The notes below the pieces were generated by a model. It was not told the origin of the DNA. It searched no databases and saw nothing but the letters and a program-made list of their open reading frames with translations. Both the position numbers and the translations under genes were made by a program. From positions 3,658,501 to 3,722,500 of the forward strand of contig NZ_CP071007.1 in assembly GCF_018417635.1 (NCBI RefSeq): a stretch of 64,000 nucleotides of DNA, given 5' to 3'. This document shows positions 43,583 through 52,253 of this stretch, piece after piece (positions within the stretch are counted from its first letter, which is position 1; each line of letters begins with the position of its first letter). The DNA is from Pseudomonas sp. SORT22. GTDB taxonomy: Bacteria; Pseudomonadota; Gammaproteobacteria; Pseudomonadales; Pseudomonadaceae.

Positions 43583-44674
43583 ATGAGCAAGACTTTCAGA
43601 ATCGCCGCAATTCCCGGTGACGGCATCGGCAACGAAGTCCTCCCCGAAGGCATCCGCGTGGTCGAGGCCGCCGCGCGCAAGCATGGCCTGGACATCAGCT
43701 TCGAGTTCTTCGAATGGGCCAGCTGCGACTACTACCTGGCCCACGGCAAGATGATGCCGGACGACTGGTTCGAGCAGCTCAAGGATTTCGACGCCCTGTA
43801 TTTCGGTGCAGTGGGCTGGCCCGACAAAGTCCCGGACCACATCTCGCTGTGGGGCTCGCTGCTGAAGTTTCGCCGCGACTTCGACCAGTACGTGAACATC
43901 CGCCCGGTGCGCCTGTTCCCTGGCGTGCCCTGCCCGCTGGCTGGCCGTGAGCCGGGCGATATCGATTTCGTGGTGATCCGCGAGAACACCGAAGGCGAAT
44001 ACTCGTCCCTGGGCGGGCGCATGTTCGAAGGTACCGCCAACGAGTTCGTGCTGCAGGAGTCGGTGTTCACCCGCCGTGGTGTCGACCGTATCCTCAAGTA
44101 CGCCTTCGAGGTGGCGCAAACCCGCGAGCGCAAGCACGTGACCTCGGCGACCAAGTCCAACGGCATGGCCGTGAGCATGCCCTACTGGGACGAGCGCACC
44201 GCAGCCATGGCTGCCAATTATCCGGACATCACCTGGGACAAGCAGCACATTGATATCCTCTGCGCCCGCTTCGTGCTGCAGCCGGATCGCTTCGACGTGG
44301 TGGTGGCCTCGAACCTGTTCGGCGACATCCTCTCCGACCTCGGCCCGGCCTGCGCCGGCACCATCGGCATCGCGCCATCGGCCAACCTCAACCCCGAGCG
44401 CAAATTCCCGTCGCTGTTCGAGCCGGTGCACGGTTCGGCCCCGGACATCTACGGCAAGAACATCGCCAACCCGATCGCGATGATCTGGTCGGGCGCGCTG
44501 ATGCTCGAGTTCCTTGGCAACGACGGCGCCGACCCGCGCTACCGCGCCGCCCACGACGACATCCTCAAGGCCATCGAGCAGGTCATTGCCGCCGGCGACA
44601 CCACCCGCGACATGGGCGGGCAGAAGTCGACCCAGCAAGTCGGCGAAGCCATCAGCGCGCTGATCGAAGGTTGA
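43583..44674 (+). CDS. dmlA: D-malate dehydrogenase (decarboxylating) / tartrate dehydrogenase family
   Basis: A 363-residue isocitrate/isopropylmalate dehydrogenase-family enzyme: FRIAAIPGDGIGNEVLPEGI at the start, FVVIRENTEGEYSSLGGRMF, SNLFGDILSDLGPACAGTIG and EPVHGSAPDIYGKNIANPIA. D-malate dehydrogenase oxidises D-malate to pyruvate and carbon dioxide with NAD; relatives also use tartrate. Its place between dmlR and carnitine genes supports the D-malate role, since L-carnitine cleavage gives the same stereochemistry. A hairpin follows at 44678-44721. Confidence 0.9.
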   Translation: MSKTFRIAAIPGDGIGNEVLPEGIRVVEAAARKHGLDISFEFFEWASCDYYLAHGKMMPDDWFEQLKDFDALYFGAVGWPDKVPDHISLWGSLLKFRRDFDQYVNIRPVRLFPGVPCPLAGREPGDIDFVVIRENTEGEYSSLGGRMFEGTANEFVLQESVFTRRGVDRILKYAFEVAQTRERKHVTSATKSNGMAVSMPYWDERTAAMAANYPDITWDKQHIDILCARFVLQPDRFDVVVASNLFGDILSDLGPACAGTIGIAPSANLNPERKFPSLFEPVHGSAPDIYGKNIANPIAMIWSGALMLEFLGNDGADPRYRAAHDDILKAIEQVIAAGDTTRDMGGQKSTQQVGEAISALIEG

Positions 44675-44677
44675 GGA

Positions 44678-44721
44678 CCAGGGGCCGATTGTCAGAATTG
44701 TCTGACAAAACGGCCCCTTGG
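44678..44721. terminator. Long hairpin after dmlA
   Basis: GGGGCCG plus TTGTCAGA pairs with TCTGACAA plus CGGCCCC around a four-base loop, with short bulges, making one of the longest hairpins in the window. It starts four bases after the dmlA stop. It has no long T-tract, so it is probably a transcript end or stabiliser that separates dmlA from the BCCT gene. Confidence 0.6.
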
Positions 44722-44755
44722 CTCTTGCGGGTGAAGCGGATTATCTGCAGAATCT

Positions 44756-44790
44756 GTTAACCAAAAGATTCACGTTAACCATTAGTTAAC
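44756..44790. promoter_or_regulatory. GTTAAC repeat element before the BCCT gene
   Basis: GTTAAC at 44756-44761 and 44774-44779, separated by exactly 12 bases, with a third copy at 44785-44790. The same GTTAAC-N12-GTTAAC layout occurs at 46582-46605 before cntA, with identical flanks GTTAACCA. It is probably the binding site of the carnitine-pathway regulator. Confidence 0.6.
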
Positions 44791-44870
44791 ATAGAAGCAG
44801 GGAGTGCTGCCGCAACACCCCGGAGTGCCTGCCGGGTATAGCTAAGAACGCCAACGTCCAGGAGACGATG

Positions 44871-46469
44871 ATGTCGCACAAAAATAAAAAGATAGATGTG
44901 TTCCTGATTACCGTGAGTTTGATTGCCGTGCTGCTCACTGTCATCGGCCTTGCAGCCTTCCCGGGCGAAGCCGAGCACGCGGCCAACCAGTTGTTCGAAC
45001 TGTCGACCCGGACCTTCGGCACCAGTGTCCAGGTGCTGGTGTTCGGCAGCTCGCTGGCGGTGCTGTACCTGGCCTTCAGCAAGTACGGCAACATCCGCCT
45101 GGGCAGTGGCAAACCCGAGTACGCCACCGCCACCTGGGTGTTCATGTTCATCTGCGCCGGCATGGGTTCCTCGACCCTGTACTGGGGCGTGATGGAATGG
45201 GCCTACTACTACCAGACCCCTGGCCTGAACATCGCCGCCGCTACCCCCAAGGCGCTCGAGTACAGCATCAGCTACTCGTTCTTCCACTGGGGCGTCAGCG
45301 CCTGGTCGATCTATGCCCTGGCCTCGCTGGCCATGGCCTATCACTTTCATGTACGCAAGAAGAGCGGCCTGAACCTGGCCTCGATCGTTGAAGCGGTGAC
45401 CGGCTTCAAGGCCACCGGCCCGGTCGGGCGCAGCGTCGACCTGATCTTTTTGCTGACCATGATGGGCGCACTGACCGTGTCGCTGGCGCTCACCGCCTCG
45501 ACCCTGACCCGCGGCCTGCATGACCTGGCCGGCACCCCGGACACCTTCACCGTGCAACTGCTGGTGATCGGTGCGGTGGCGGTGATGTTCTCGCTCAGCT
45601 CCTACATCGGTATCGATGGCGGCCTGCAGCGCCTGAGCAAGATGGTCTGTATCGGCGCCCTGGTGTTTGCCCTGGTGGTGCTGCTGGTCGGCCCGACCCA
45701 GTTCACCATCAACAACACCGCCAACTCGATTGGCCTGATGATCCAGAACTACGTGCACATGAGCCTGTTCACCGACCCGGCCGGCGATGGTGCCTTTACC
45801 CGCAACTGGACGGTGTTCTACTGGCTCTGGTGGGTGTCCTACGCGCCAGGCGTGGCCATGTTCGTGACCCGCGTATCGCGCGGCCGGCAAATCAAGGAAG
45901 TGGTCATGGCCCTGCTGCTCGGTGGCAGCTTCGGTTGCTGGTTCTTCTTCGGTGCGCTGGAAAGCTACAGCATGCACCAGTTCATCACCGGCGCCGTCGA
46001 CGTGCCGAAGATGCTCAGCGAACAAGGCGGCGAATCGGCGGTGACCCATCTGCTGCTGGCCTTGCCGTGGGGCCAGGTGTTCCTGGGCGTGTACCTGTTC
46101 ATCATGGCGATCTTCTGCGCCTCGCACATGGACGCCGCCGCCTATGCCGTGGCCGCCACCAGCACCCGCAACCTGCGCGAAGGCGACGACCCGACGCCGA
46201 CCCACCGCCTGTTCTGGTGCGTGGTGCTGACCCTGGTGCCGCTGGCCATGCTGTTCGCCAAGGCCTCGTTGTCGACCATGAAGACCGCCGTGGTGCTCAC
46301 CGCCATCCCGTTCATGGTGATCCTGCTGGTAAAGATCTACGGCTTCTTCAAATGGATGATCGAAGACTACGGCCAGGTCCCGGCCTACCGCATCGAGGAA
46401 GAAGCGGCGCGCATGGCCGGTGAAGAACCGGCGCAAAAAGCCCCGCGCAGCGCCGCCGCAGTGCACTGA
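44871..46469 (+). CDS. BCCT-family transporter, probable carnitine importer
   Basis: A 532-residue betaine/carnitine/choline transporter with 12 predicted membrane segments: [20 protein letters not shown] at the start, [20 protein letters not shown] (the conserved W-rich substrate segment), [20 protein letters not shown] and [20 protein letters not shown]. The start at 44871 follows AGGAG by six bases. E. coli has the same order (dmlR, dmlA, yeaV, yeaW, yeaX), with this gene matching yeaV. It probably brings in L-carnitine or gamma-butyrobetaine. Confidence 0.87.
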   Translation: MSHKNKKIDVFLITVSLIAVLLTVIGLAAFPGEAEHAANQLFELSTRTFGTSVQVLVFGSSLAVLYLAFSKYGNIRLGSGKPEYATATWVFMFICAGMGSSTLYWGVMEWAYYYQTPGLNIAAATPKALEYSISYSFFHWGVSAWSIYALASLAMAYHFHVRKKSGLNLASIVEAVTGFKATGPVGRSVDLIFLLTMMGALTVSLALTASTLTRGLHDLAGTPDTFTVQLLVIGAVAVMFSLSSYIGIDGGLQRLSKMVCIGALVFALVVLLVGPTQFTINNTANSIGLMIQNYVHMSLFTDPAGDGAFTRNWTVFYWLWWVSYAPGVAMFVTRVSRGRQIKEVVMALLLGGSFGCWFFFGALESYSMHQFITGAVDVPKMLSEQGGESAVTHLLLALPWGQVFLGVYLFIMAIFCASHMDAAAYAVAATSTRNLREGDDPTPTHRLFWCVVLTLVPLAMLFAKASLSTMKTAVVLTAIPFMVILLVKIYGFFKWMIEDYGQVPAYRIEEEAARMAGEEPAQKAPRSAAAVH

Positions 46470-46479
46470 TCACACACCT

Positions 46480-46554
46480 GTGGGAGCGGGCTTGCCCCGC
46501 GATAGCGATCTGAGCCTCGTACAGGCCAGATCGCGGGGCAAGCCCGCTCCTACA
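46480..46554. repeat. REP doublet
   Basis: TGTGGGAGCGGGCTTGCCCC from 46480, continuing GCGAT, faces ATCGCGGGGCAAGCCCGCTC from 46530, continuing CTACA. The arms are perfect inverted copies except at a few bases. It lies between the BCCT gene and the cntA promoter element. Confidence 0.85.
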
Positions 46555-46581
46555 ACAGCAGTAAATTTTTTTGCCTGATTT

Positions 46582-46605
46582 GTTAACTGATAGATACGCG
46601 TTAAC
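46582..46605. promoter_or_regulatory. GTTAAC repeat element before cntA
   Basis: GTTAAC at 46582-46587 and 46600-46605 with a 12-base spacer, followed by CAATAACTAA. It matches the element before the BCCT gene in half-site, spacing and the inner GAT(T/A)C core. It lies 36-59 bases upstream of the cntA start. Confidence 0.6.
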
Positions 46606-46640
46606 CAATAACTAAAAACCGTGCTTGTGAGACCCCGATC

Positions 46641-47762
46641 ATGAATGACTTCAAACGCCTGCCCGCCGATTTCTGCGCCAACGCCGAAGAGGCGTTCACC
46701 ATCCCAGCGAGCTTCTACACCCAGGCCGCGGTGTTCGAGCACGAGAAAGAAAACATCTTCGCCCGCAGCTGGATCTGCGTCGGCCACCGCAGTGAAGTGG
46801 CCGAGAACAACGCCTACATCACCCGTGAAGTGATCGGCGAAAGCATCATCGTCGTGCGCGGTCGCGACAGCATCCTGCGCGCCTTCTACAACGTCTGCCC
46901 GCACCGTGGCCACCAGTTGCTCAGCGGCAGCGGCAAGGCCAAGAACGTCATCACCTGCCCGTACCACGCCTGGACCTTCAAGCTCGACGGTGACCTGGCC
47001 CACGCCCGCAACTGCGACAACGTGGTCAACTTCGACAAAGAGAACTCGACCCTGGTGCAGCTGCGCGTCGAAGAATACGCAGGCTTCATCTTCATCAACA
47101 TGGACATGCAAGCAGGCTCGGTCGAAGACCAGCTGCCCGGCCTGCAAGCGCGCATGCGTGAAGCCTGCGGCGTGATCGACGACCTGCACCTGGCCGCGCG
47201 CTTTGTCAGCGACACCCCGGCCAACTGGAAGTCGATCGTCGACAACTACCTCGAGTGCTACCACTGCGCCCCGGCCCACCCGGGCTTCTCCGACTCGGTC
47301 GACGTCGGCCAGTACAGCCACAGCATGCATGGCAACTGGACCCTGCAGTACGGCCTGGCGAAACCTTCGGAGCAGTCGTTCAAGTTCGACGAAAGCGTCA
47401 AGGACCCCTCCTTCGCAGGTTTCTGGGCCTGGCCGTGCACCATGTTCAACGTGCCGCCAGGAGCCAACTTCATGACCGTGATCTACGAGTTCCCGGTCGA
47501 TGCCGAAACCACCCTGCAGCACTACGACATCTATTTCCTCAACAAGGACATCAGCGAAGAGCAGCAAAAGCTCATCGACTGGTACCGCGAAGTGTTCCGC
47601 CCCGAAGACCTGCGCCTGGTCGAGAGCGTGCAGAAAGGCCTCAAGTCGCGCGGCTACCGTGGCCAGGGCCGGATCATGGCCGACCGCGAGCGCAGCGGCA
47701 TGAGCGAGCACGGCATTGCTCACTTCCACAACCTGATCGCCGTCGCCCACCTCAACGACTGA
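46641..47762 (+). CDS. cntA: Carnitine monooxygenase, Rieske oxygenase subunit
   Basis: A 373-residue Rieske oxygenase, closely matching E. coli YeaW and Acinetobacter CntA in length and motifs. The Rieske cluster ligands are C86 and H88 (CPHRGHQLL) and C106 and H109 (CPYHAW). The iron site is NYLECYHCAPAHPGF with E205, H208 and H213; glutamate at 205, instead of aspartate, is the CntA hallmark. It splits carnitine into trimethylamine and malic semialdehyde, using electrons from CntB. Confidence 0.92.
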   Translation: MNDFKRLPADFCANAEEAFTIPASFYTQAAVFEHEKENIFARSWICVGHRSEVAENNAYITREVIGESIIVVRGRDSILRAFYNVCPHRGHQLLSGSGKAKNVITCPYHAWTFKLDGDLAHARNCDNVVNFDKENSTLVQLRVEEYAGFIFINMDMQAGSVEDQLPGLQARMREACGVIDDLHLAARFVSDTPANWKSIVDNYLECYHCAPAHPGFSDSVDVGQYSHSMHGNWTLQYGLAKPSEQSFKFDESVKDPSFAGFWAWPCTMFNVPPGANFMTVIYEFPVDAETTLQHYDIYFLNKDISEEQQKLIDWYREVFRPEDLRLVESVQKGLKSRGYRGQGRIMADRERSGMSEHGIAHFHNLIAVAHLND

Positions 47763-47769
47763 TACCGCC

Positions 47770-47795
47770 CGCCGCAGGCCTGACCGCCTGCGGCG
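47770..47795 (+). other. Intergenic hairpin cntA / aldehyde dehydrogenase
   Basis: CGCCGCAGGC and GCCTGCGGCG form a perfect 10-bp stem around a six-base loop, just after the cntA stop. A comparable hairpin lies after the next gene. No T-tract follows, so it is more likely to stabilise or process the transcript than to end it. Confidence 0.5.
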
Positions 47796-47813
47796 CGCTT
47801 CGGAGTGCCTTGC

Positions 47814-49262
47814 GTGAAACTCAATGACAACAAGCTGTTCCGCCAGCAGGCCTACATTGCCGGGCGCTGGTGCGACGCCGATGACCGGCGCAGCCTGCCA
47901 GTAACCGACCCGGCCACCGGCGAGCTGCTCGGCAGCGTGCCGCTGATGGCCGGCAACGAAGCGGTGCGCGCCATCGAAGCCGCCGAAGCGGCCCTGGCCG
48001 ACTGGCGCGGGCGCACCGCCAAGGAACGCGCCCAGGTGCTGCGCCGCTGGTTCGAGCTGCTGCTCGAGCACGAACAGGACCTCGCCCGGCTGATGACCTT
48101 CGAACAGGGCAAGCCACTGCACGAAGCCCTGGGTGAAATCCGCTACGCCGCCTCCTTCGTCGAATGGTTCGCCGAAGAAGGCAAGCGCGTCTATGGCGAC
48201 GTGATCCCCAGCCCCGCCAACGACAAACGCCTGCTGGTGATCAAGCAAGGCATCGGCGTGTGCACCGCCATCACCCCGTGGAACTTCCCGGCGGCGATGA
48301 TCACCCGCAAGGTCGCCCCGGCCCTGGCCGCTGGCTGCACCATGGTGGTCAAGCCGGCCAACGAAACACCGTTCTGCGCCCTGGCCCTGGCCGAGCTTGC
48401 CGAGCGCGCCGGGGTACCGGCCGGGGTGTTCAGCGTGGTCACCGGCGATGCCCCGGCGATTGGCGCGCAGTTCACCGGCCACCCGAGCGTGCGCAAGCTG
48501 AGCTTTACCGGCTCGACGCCTATCGGCCGCCTGCTGATGGGCCAGTGCGCCGAGACCATCAAGAAAGTCAGCCTGGAGCTCGGCGGCAACGCGCCGTTCA
48601 TTGTCTTCGCCGATGCCGACATCGACGCGGCGGTCGAAGGCGCCATCGTCGCCAAGTACCGCAACGCCGGGCAGACCTGCGTGTGCGTCAACCGCTTCTA
48701 CGTGCACGACAGTGTGTATGAGCAGTTTGCCCAGCGCTTCGTCGAACGCGTACGGGCCCTGGAAGTCGGCCATGGCAGCGCCGTCGGCAGCCAGATCGGC
48801 CCGCTGATCAGCGACAAGGCGGTGGCCAAGGTCCGCAGCCTGATCGACGACGCGCTCGGCAAAGGCGCCGAGCTGGTGCTAGGCGGCAAGGCCCATGCCC
48901 TGGGCGGCAACTTCTTCGAACCCACCGTGCTGGCCAACATTGGCCCGGGCATGGAGCTGCTCGAAGAAGAAATCTTCGGCCCGGTGGCGGCGCTGGTGCG
49001 CTTTAGCAGCGACGAGCAGGTCATTGCCCTGGCCAACGCCACCCAGTACGGCCTCGCCGCCTACTTCTACAGCCGCGATATCGCCCGGGTGTTCAAGGTT
49101 GCCGAGCAGCTGGAGTACGGCATGGTCGGGGTCAACACCGGGCTGATCTCCAACGAGGTCGCGCCGTTCGGTGGCATCAAGCAATCGGGCCTGGGCCGTG
49201 AAGGCTCCAAGTACGGCATCGAGGATTATCTGGAAATCAAATACCTGTGCCTGGCGGTCTGA
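47814..49262 (+). CDS. NAD(P)-dependent semialdehyde dehydrogenase, probable malic semialdehyde dehydrogenase
   Basis: A 482-residue aldehyde dehydrogenase of the succinate-semialdehyde (GabD) branch: TPWNFPAAMITRKVAPALAA, SFTGSTPIGRLLM, SLELGGNAPFIVF (catalytic glutamate) and GQTCVCVNRFYV (catalytic cysteine). The GTG start at 47814 follows CGGAG by eight bases. Set between cntA and cntB, it most likely oxidises the malic semialdehyde made by carnitine cleavage to D-malate, though it may accept succinate semialdehyde. Confidence 0.85.
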   Translation: MKLNDNKLFRQQAYIAGRWCDADDRRSLPVTDPATGELLGSVPLMAGNEAVRAIEAAEAALADWRGRTAKERAQVLRRWFELLLEHEQDLARLMTFEQGKPLHEALGEIRYAASFVEWFAEEGKRVYGDVIPSPANDKRLLVIKQGIGVCTAITPWNFPAAMITRKVAPALAAGCTMVVKPANETPFCALALAELAERAGVPAGVFSVVTGDAPAIGAQFTGHPSVRKLSFTGSTPIGRLLMGQCAETIKKVSLELGGNAPFIVFADADIDAAVEGAIVAKYRNAGQTCVCVNRFYVHDSVYEQFAQRFVERVRALEVGHGSAVGSQIGPLISDKAVAKVRSLIDDALGKGAELVLGGKAHALGGNFFEPTVLANIGPGMELLEEEIFGPVAALVRFSSDEQVIALANATQYGLAAYFYSRDIARVFKVAEQLEYGMVGVNTGLISNEVAPFGGIKQSGLGREGSKYGIEDYLEIKYLCLAV

Positions 49263-49275
49263 GCACAGGTTCCGA

Positions 49276-49298
49276 CACGCGGCAGGGCCTGCCGCGTG
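49276..49298 (+). other. Intergenic hairpin aldehyde dehydrogenase / cntB
   Basis: CACGCGGCAG pairs perfectly with CTGCCGCGTG around a three-base loop, in the 57-base gap before cntB. It mirrors the hairpin in the previous gap. Confidence 0.5.
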
Positions 49299-49319
49299 CT
49301 GTTGCAGTCGAGGTGAAAC

Positions 49320-50291
49320 ATGGCCAACAAGTATGAAATGTTCAGCGTGCAGGTAACCGAAGTCGAACAGGCAACGCCGCTGATCAAGCGCTTCACCCTG
49401 GCCCGCGAAGACGGCGCGCCGATGCCCGCCTTCACCGGCGGCAGCCATGTCATCGTGCAGATGCAGGGCGCCGATGGCAGCCAGTTCAGCAACGCCTATT
49501 CGCTGATGAGCGACCCGCGCGACACCCGCAGCTACCAGATCGGCGTGCGCCTTGAAGAGCAGTCCAAGGGCGGTTCGGCGTTCATGCACCAGCAGGTGCA
49601 GGTCGGCAGCCGCCTGACCATCTCCTCGCCGAACAACCTGTTCGCCCTCGACCCCAGCGCCGGGCGCCATGTGCTGATTGCCGGCGGCATCGGCATCACG
49701 CCGTTCCTGGCCCAGTTGCACGAACTGGAAGGTGGCGCCACTGATTACGAGCTGCACTACGCCTTCCGCGCCCCGGAGCACGGTGCCTTCCAGCAGCAGC
49801 TGGAAAGCGGCCCGCATGCCGGCAACACCCGTTTCTACATCGACAGCCTCGAGCGCAAGCTCGACCTCGCCGCGCTGTGCGCGGGCCTGGCTGACGATGC
49901 CCACCTGTATGTGTGCGGGCCCAAGCCGCTGATCGATGCGGTGATCGCCACCGCCGCCAAGGCCGGCATCGGCGAGCAGCGCGTACACTGGGAGCAGTTC
50001 GCCGCCGCCCCGGTGACCGGCGCCGCCTTCACCGTGGTGCTGGCCCGTTCCGGCACCGAGCTGCAGGTCGAGGAAGGCATGACCATCCTCCAGGCCATCG
50101 AGAAGTCCAAGGCCGCCAAGGTCGAATGCCTGTGCCGCGAAGGCGTGTGCGGCACCTGCGAGACGGCGATCCTTGAGGGCGAGGCCGAGCACTTTGACCA
50201 ATACCTGAGCGATGACGAAAAAGCCGCGCAGCAGAGCATGATGCTCTGTGTCTCGCGGGCCCGCTCGGCACGCTTGGTGTTGGATCTGTAG
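49320..50291 (+). CDS. cntB: Carnitine monooxygenase reductase subunit
   Basis: A 323-residue flavin/plant-type ferredoxin reductase: an N-terminal flavin domain (FSNAYSLMSDPRDTRSYQIG), a nucleotide domain (VLIAGGIGITPFLAQLHELE) and a C-terminal 2Fe-2S domain with CLCREGVCGTCETAI and a later cysteine in MMLCVSRARSARL. It passes electrons from NAD(P)H to CntA, as E. coli YeaX does for YeaW. GAGGTG precedes the ATG. It is the last gene of the operon. Confidence 0.9.
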   Translation: MANKYEMFSVQVTEVEQATPLIKRFTLAREDGAPMPAFTGGSHVIVQMQGADGSQFSNAYSLMSDPRDTRSYQIGVRLEEQSKGGSAFMHQQVQVGSRLTISSPNNLFALDPSAGRHVLIAGGIGITPFLAQLHELEGGATDYELHYAFRAPEHGAFQQQLESGPHAGNTRFYIDSLERKLDLAALCAGLADDAHLYVCGPKPLIDAVIATAAKAGIGEQRVHWEQFAAAPVTGAAFTVVLARSGTELQVEEGMTILQAIEKSKAAKVECLCREGVCGTCETAILEGEAEHFDQYLSDDEKAAQQSMMLCVSRARSARLVLDL

Positions 50292-50310
50292 GCATCAAGC
50301 GCCAAGTTTC

Positions 50311-50391
50311 AAGCTTCAAGCTGCAAGACAGGTACGCTCAGGCTCCTCTTGCAGCTCGAAGCTTGAAGCTTGAAGCTTGAAGCTTGAAGCT
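50311..50391. repeat. Tandem 7-bp repeat and hairpin after cntB
   Basis: GAAGCTT is repeated four times and followed by a partial fifth copy at 50358-50391. Upstream, AAGCTTCAAGCTGCAAG (50311-50327) is complementary to CTTGCAGCTCGAAGCTT (50348-50364) at 16 of 17 bases, so the region can also form a long hairpin. It starts 20 bases after the cntB stop and may end the operon. Confidence 0.75.
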
Positions 50392-50443
50392 GCCCCACAG
50401 GTATACTGGCAGGCTCTTGGCCCCCGATCAGGACACCCTGCCG

Positions 50444-51526
50444 ATGATGGAAAACAGTTTCGCCTTTCGCCTCAAGGAACTGCTCGAGCATCACAAACTG
50501 ACGTTGCAAGCCGTCGGCACGGCCCTGGGGATCTCGCGCACGGCGGTACACAAATGGACCCGCGGCGGCGAAATCGACTACGACAACCTGCGCAAGCTGG
50601 CCGATTTTCTCAAGGTCAACTGGATCTGGCTGCGCTACGGCGAAGAAGCCTTGCAAAACATCCAGCAGCCGCAGGTGGTCGAGCTGCCGATGACCGACCT
50701 GCGCCGGCGCTACACCGCCCAGATCATGGAAAGCGAAACGCGCATGAAGCTGGCCCAGGAAGGTGCGCGCATCGTCACCTGGGAGTGGAACCTGATCAGC
50801 GACGAAGTCACCTACTCGCCCAACGTCGAGCAGGTCTATGGCTGGCCGGTGCATCGCAACGAAGACTTCTGGGCCCACCTGCCGGCCGAAGACGTCGAGC
50901 ACATGCAGGCCATGTACGCCCAGGCGGTGGCCGACGGCAGTGGCTGCGAATGCGATTTTCGCATCACCCGCCCCGACGGCGAGGTGCGCTGGATTGCTTC
51001 CCGGGCCACGGTGCTGCGCGACAGTGCCGGGCGTTCGGTGAAGATGGTCGGCATCAGCATGGACAACACCGAGCGCAAGGTCGCCGAAGAAGAACTGCGC
51101 AACAGTGAAGAGCGCTTCCGGGCGATCTTCGAACTGGCCTGGGGCGCCCTCGCCTACATCGACCCCGACGGCAGCTGGCAGCGGGTCAACAACAGCCTCT
51201 GCGAGCTGCTCGGCTACCGCGCCGAAGAACTCTACGGCATGACCTTCCAGCAGATCACCCACCCCGATGACCTGGCCGCCAACCTGCAGTTGCTGCAGGC
51301 CATGCTCGCGGGCCAGAGCGAGCGCTACGAGGTGGAAAAACGCGTGCGCCGCAAGAACGGCGAGTACCTCTGGGTACGCGCGCGCACCTCGCTGCAGCGC
51401 CGCCGGGACGGTGCGCCGGAGCACCTGATCAGCGTGTTCGAGGACATCAGCGCCGAGCGCTGCGAGCACGAGCGCCTGCAGGCGCATATCGCCGGGCTCG
51501 AAGCACGGCTGACAGAAAAACCCTAA
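50444..51526 (+). CDS. XRE-type helix-turn-helix protein with two PAS domains
   Basis: A 360-residue protein. Residues about 1-70 are an XRE-type helix-turn-helix (FAFRLKELLEHHKLTLQAVG, GISRTAVHKWTRGGEIDYDN). Two PAS domains follow (about 100-225, WEWNLISDEVTYSPNVEQVY and IASRATVLRDSAGRSVKMVG; about 240-350, RAIFELAWGALAYIDPDGSW). A short coiled end closes it. No kinase or GGDEF output is present, so it is probably a sensory transcription factor. It follows the carnitine operon and could regulate it, which is untested. The start is the first of two adjacent ATGs. Confidence 0.8.
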   Translation: MMENSFAFRLKELLEHHKLTLQAVGTALGISRTAVHKWTRGGEIDYDNLRKLADFLKVNWIWLRYGEEALQNIQQPQVVELPMTDLRRRYTAQIMESETRMKLAQEGARIVTWEWNLISDEVTYSPNVEQVYGWPVHRNEDFWAHLPAEDVEHMQAMYAQAVADGSGCECDFRITRPDGEVRWIASRATVLRDSAGRSVKMVGISMDNTERKVAEEELRNSEERFRAIFELAWGALAYIDPDGSWQRVNNSLCELLGYRAEELYGMTFQQITHPDDLAANLQLLQAMLAGQSERYEVEKRVRRKNGEYLWVRARTSLQRRRDGAPEHLISVFEDISAERCEHERLQAHIAGLEARLTEKP

Positions 51527-51557
51527 GCCCACTCATCGCTTATCGGGAGCGCCAAGG

Positions 51558-52247
51558 ATGCTGCCAGGTTCCACCTCTACTTCTGCCCGGGTCGCGCGCC
51601 TGCGCGGCAGGGTCGGCTTGTATTTTGTCGCCGCGCTGTCGGTGCTGGCCGGCATGACCGACGCCATCGGCTTCATGGCCACCGGCGATTTCGTCTCGTT
51701 CATGAGCGGCAACACCACGCGCCTGGCGGTATCGCTGGGTGCAGGTGAGCTGGCGCCGATCCTGCGCATTGGCGCGGTGCTGCTGGCCTTTGTCGTCGGC
51801 AATGCCCTGGGCGTGGTGATCGCGCGCCTGAGCGGCCGCCGCCCGTGCCCGCTGCTGCTGATCATCGCTGCGCTGCTGGGGTTGGCGGCGTTGCTGCCGA
51901 GCACCCTGCAACTGCCGGCACTGGTCTCGGCCGTCACCGCCATGGGCATGATCAACGCCGTGGTTGAAGAGGTGAACGGCCTGCCGATCGGCCTCACCTA
52001 TGTCACCGGCGCGCTGTCGCGCTTTGGCCGGGGCCTGGGCCGGGCGCTGCTGGGCGAGCGCCGGCAAGGCTGGCGGGTGCAGTTGATTCCGTGGACCGGG
52101 ATGTTCGTCGGCGCCGTGCTCGGGGTGCTGCTGGAGCAGGCCTTCGATCTGGCCGCACTGCTGTTCAGCGCCCTGCTGGCCGCCGCGCTGGGCTTGATCT
52201 CGCTGAAGATCCCGCGGCGCTGGCAGCTCAGGTACATGCCGCGCTAG
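51558..52247 (+). CDS. DUF1275 (YoaK-like) membrane protein
   Basis: A 229-residue protein with about six membrane segments: GLYFVAALSVLAGMTDAIGF, then MATGDFVSFMSGNTTRLAVS, both diagnostic of the DUF1275 family, and VVIARLSGRRPCPLLLIIAA. Its function is unknown, possibly transport. GGGAG precedes the ATG. It lies 31 bases after the PAS regulator and may be read with it. Confidence 0.8.
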   Translation: MLPGSTSTSARVARLRGRVGLYFVAALSVLAGMTDAIGFMATGDFVSFMSGNTTRLAVSLGAGELAPILRIGAVLLAFVVGNALGVVIARLSGRRPCPLLLIIAALLGLAALLPSTLQLPALVSAVTAMGMINAVVEEVNGLPIGLTYVTGALSRFGRGLGRALLGERRQGWRVQLIPWTGMFVGAVLGVLLEQAFDLAALLFSALLAAALGLISLKIPRRWQLRYMPR

Positions 52248-52253
52248 GCAGAT

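Noticed and set aside
44775..46466. A 563-codon minus-strand open frame over the BCCT gene
   Set aside because: It is composed mainly of histidine, glutamine and glycine runs that mirror membrane codons of the real transporter.
46470..48773. A 767-codon minus-strand open frame over cntA and the dehydrogenase
   Set aside because: It spans two real genes and the gap between them and has no domain.
50358..50391. A CRISPR array
   Set aside because: The units are only 7 bases long with no spacers and there are no cas genes.
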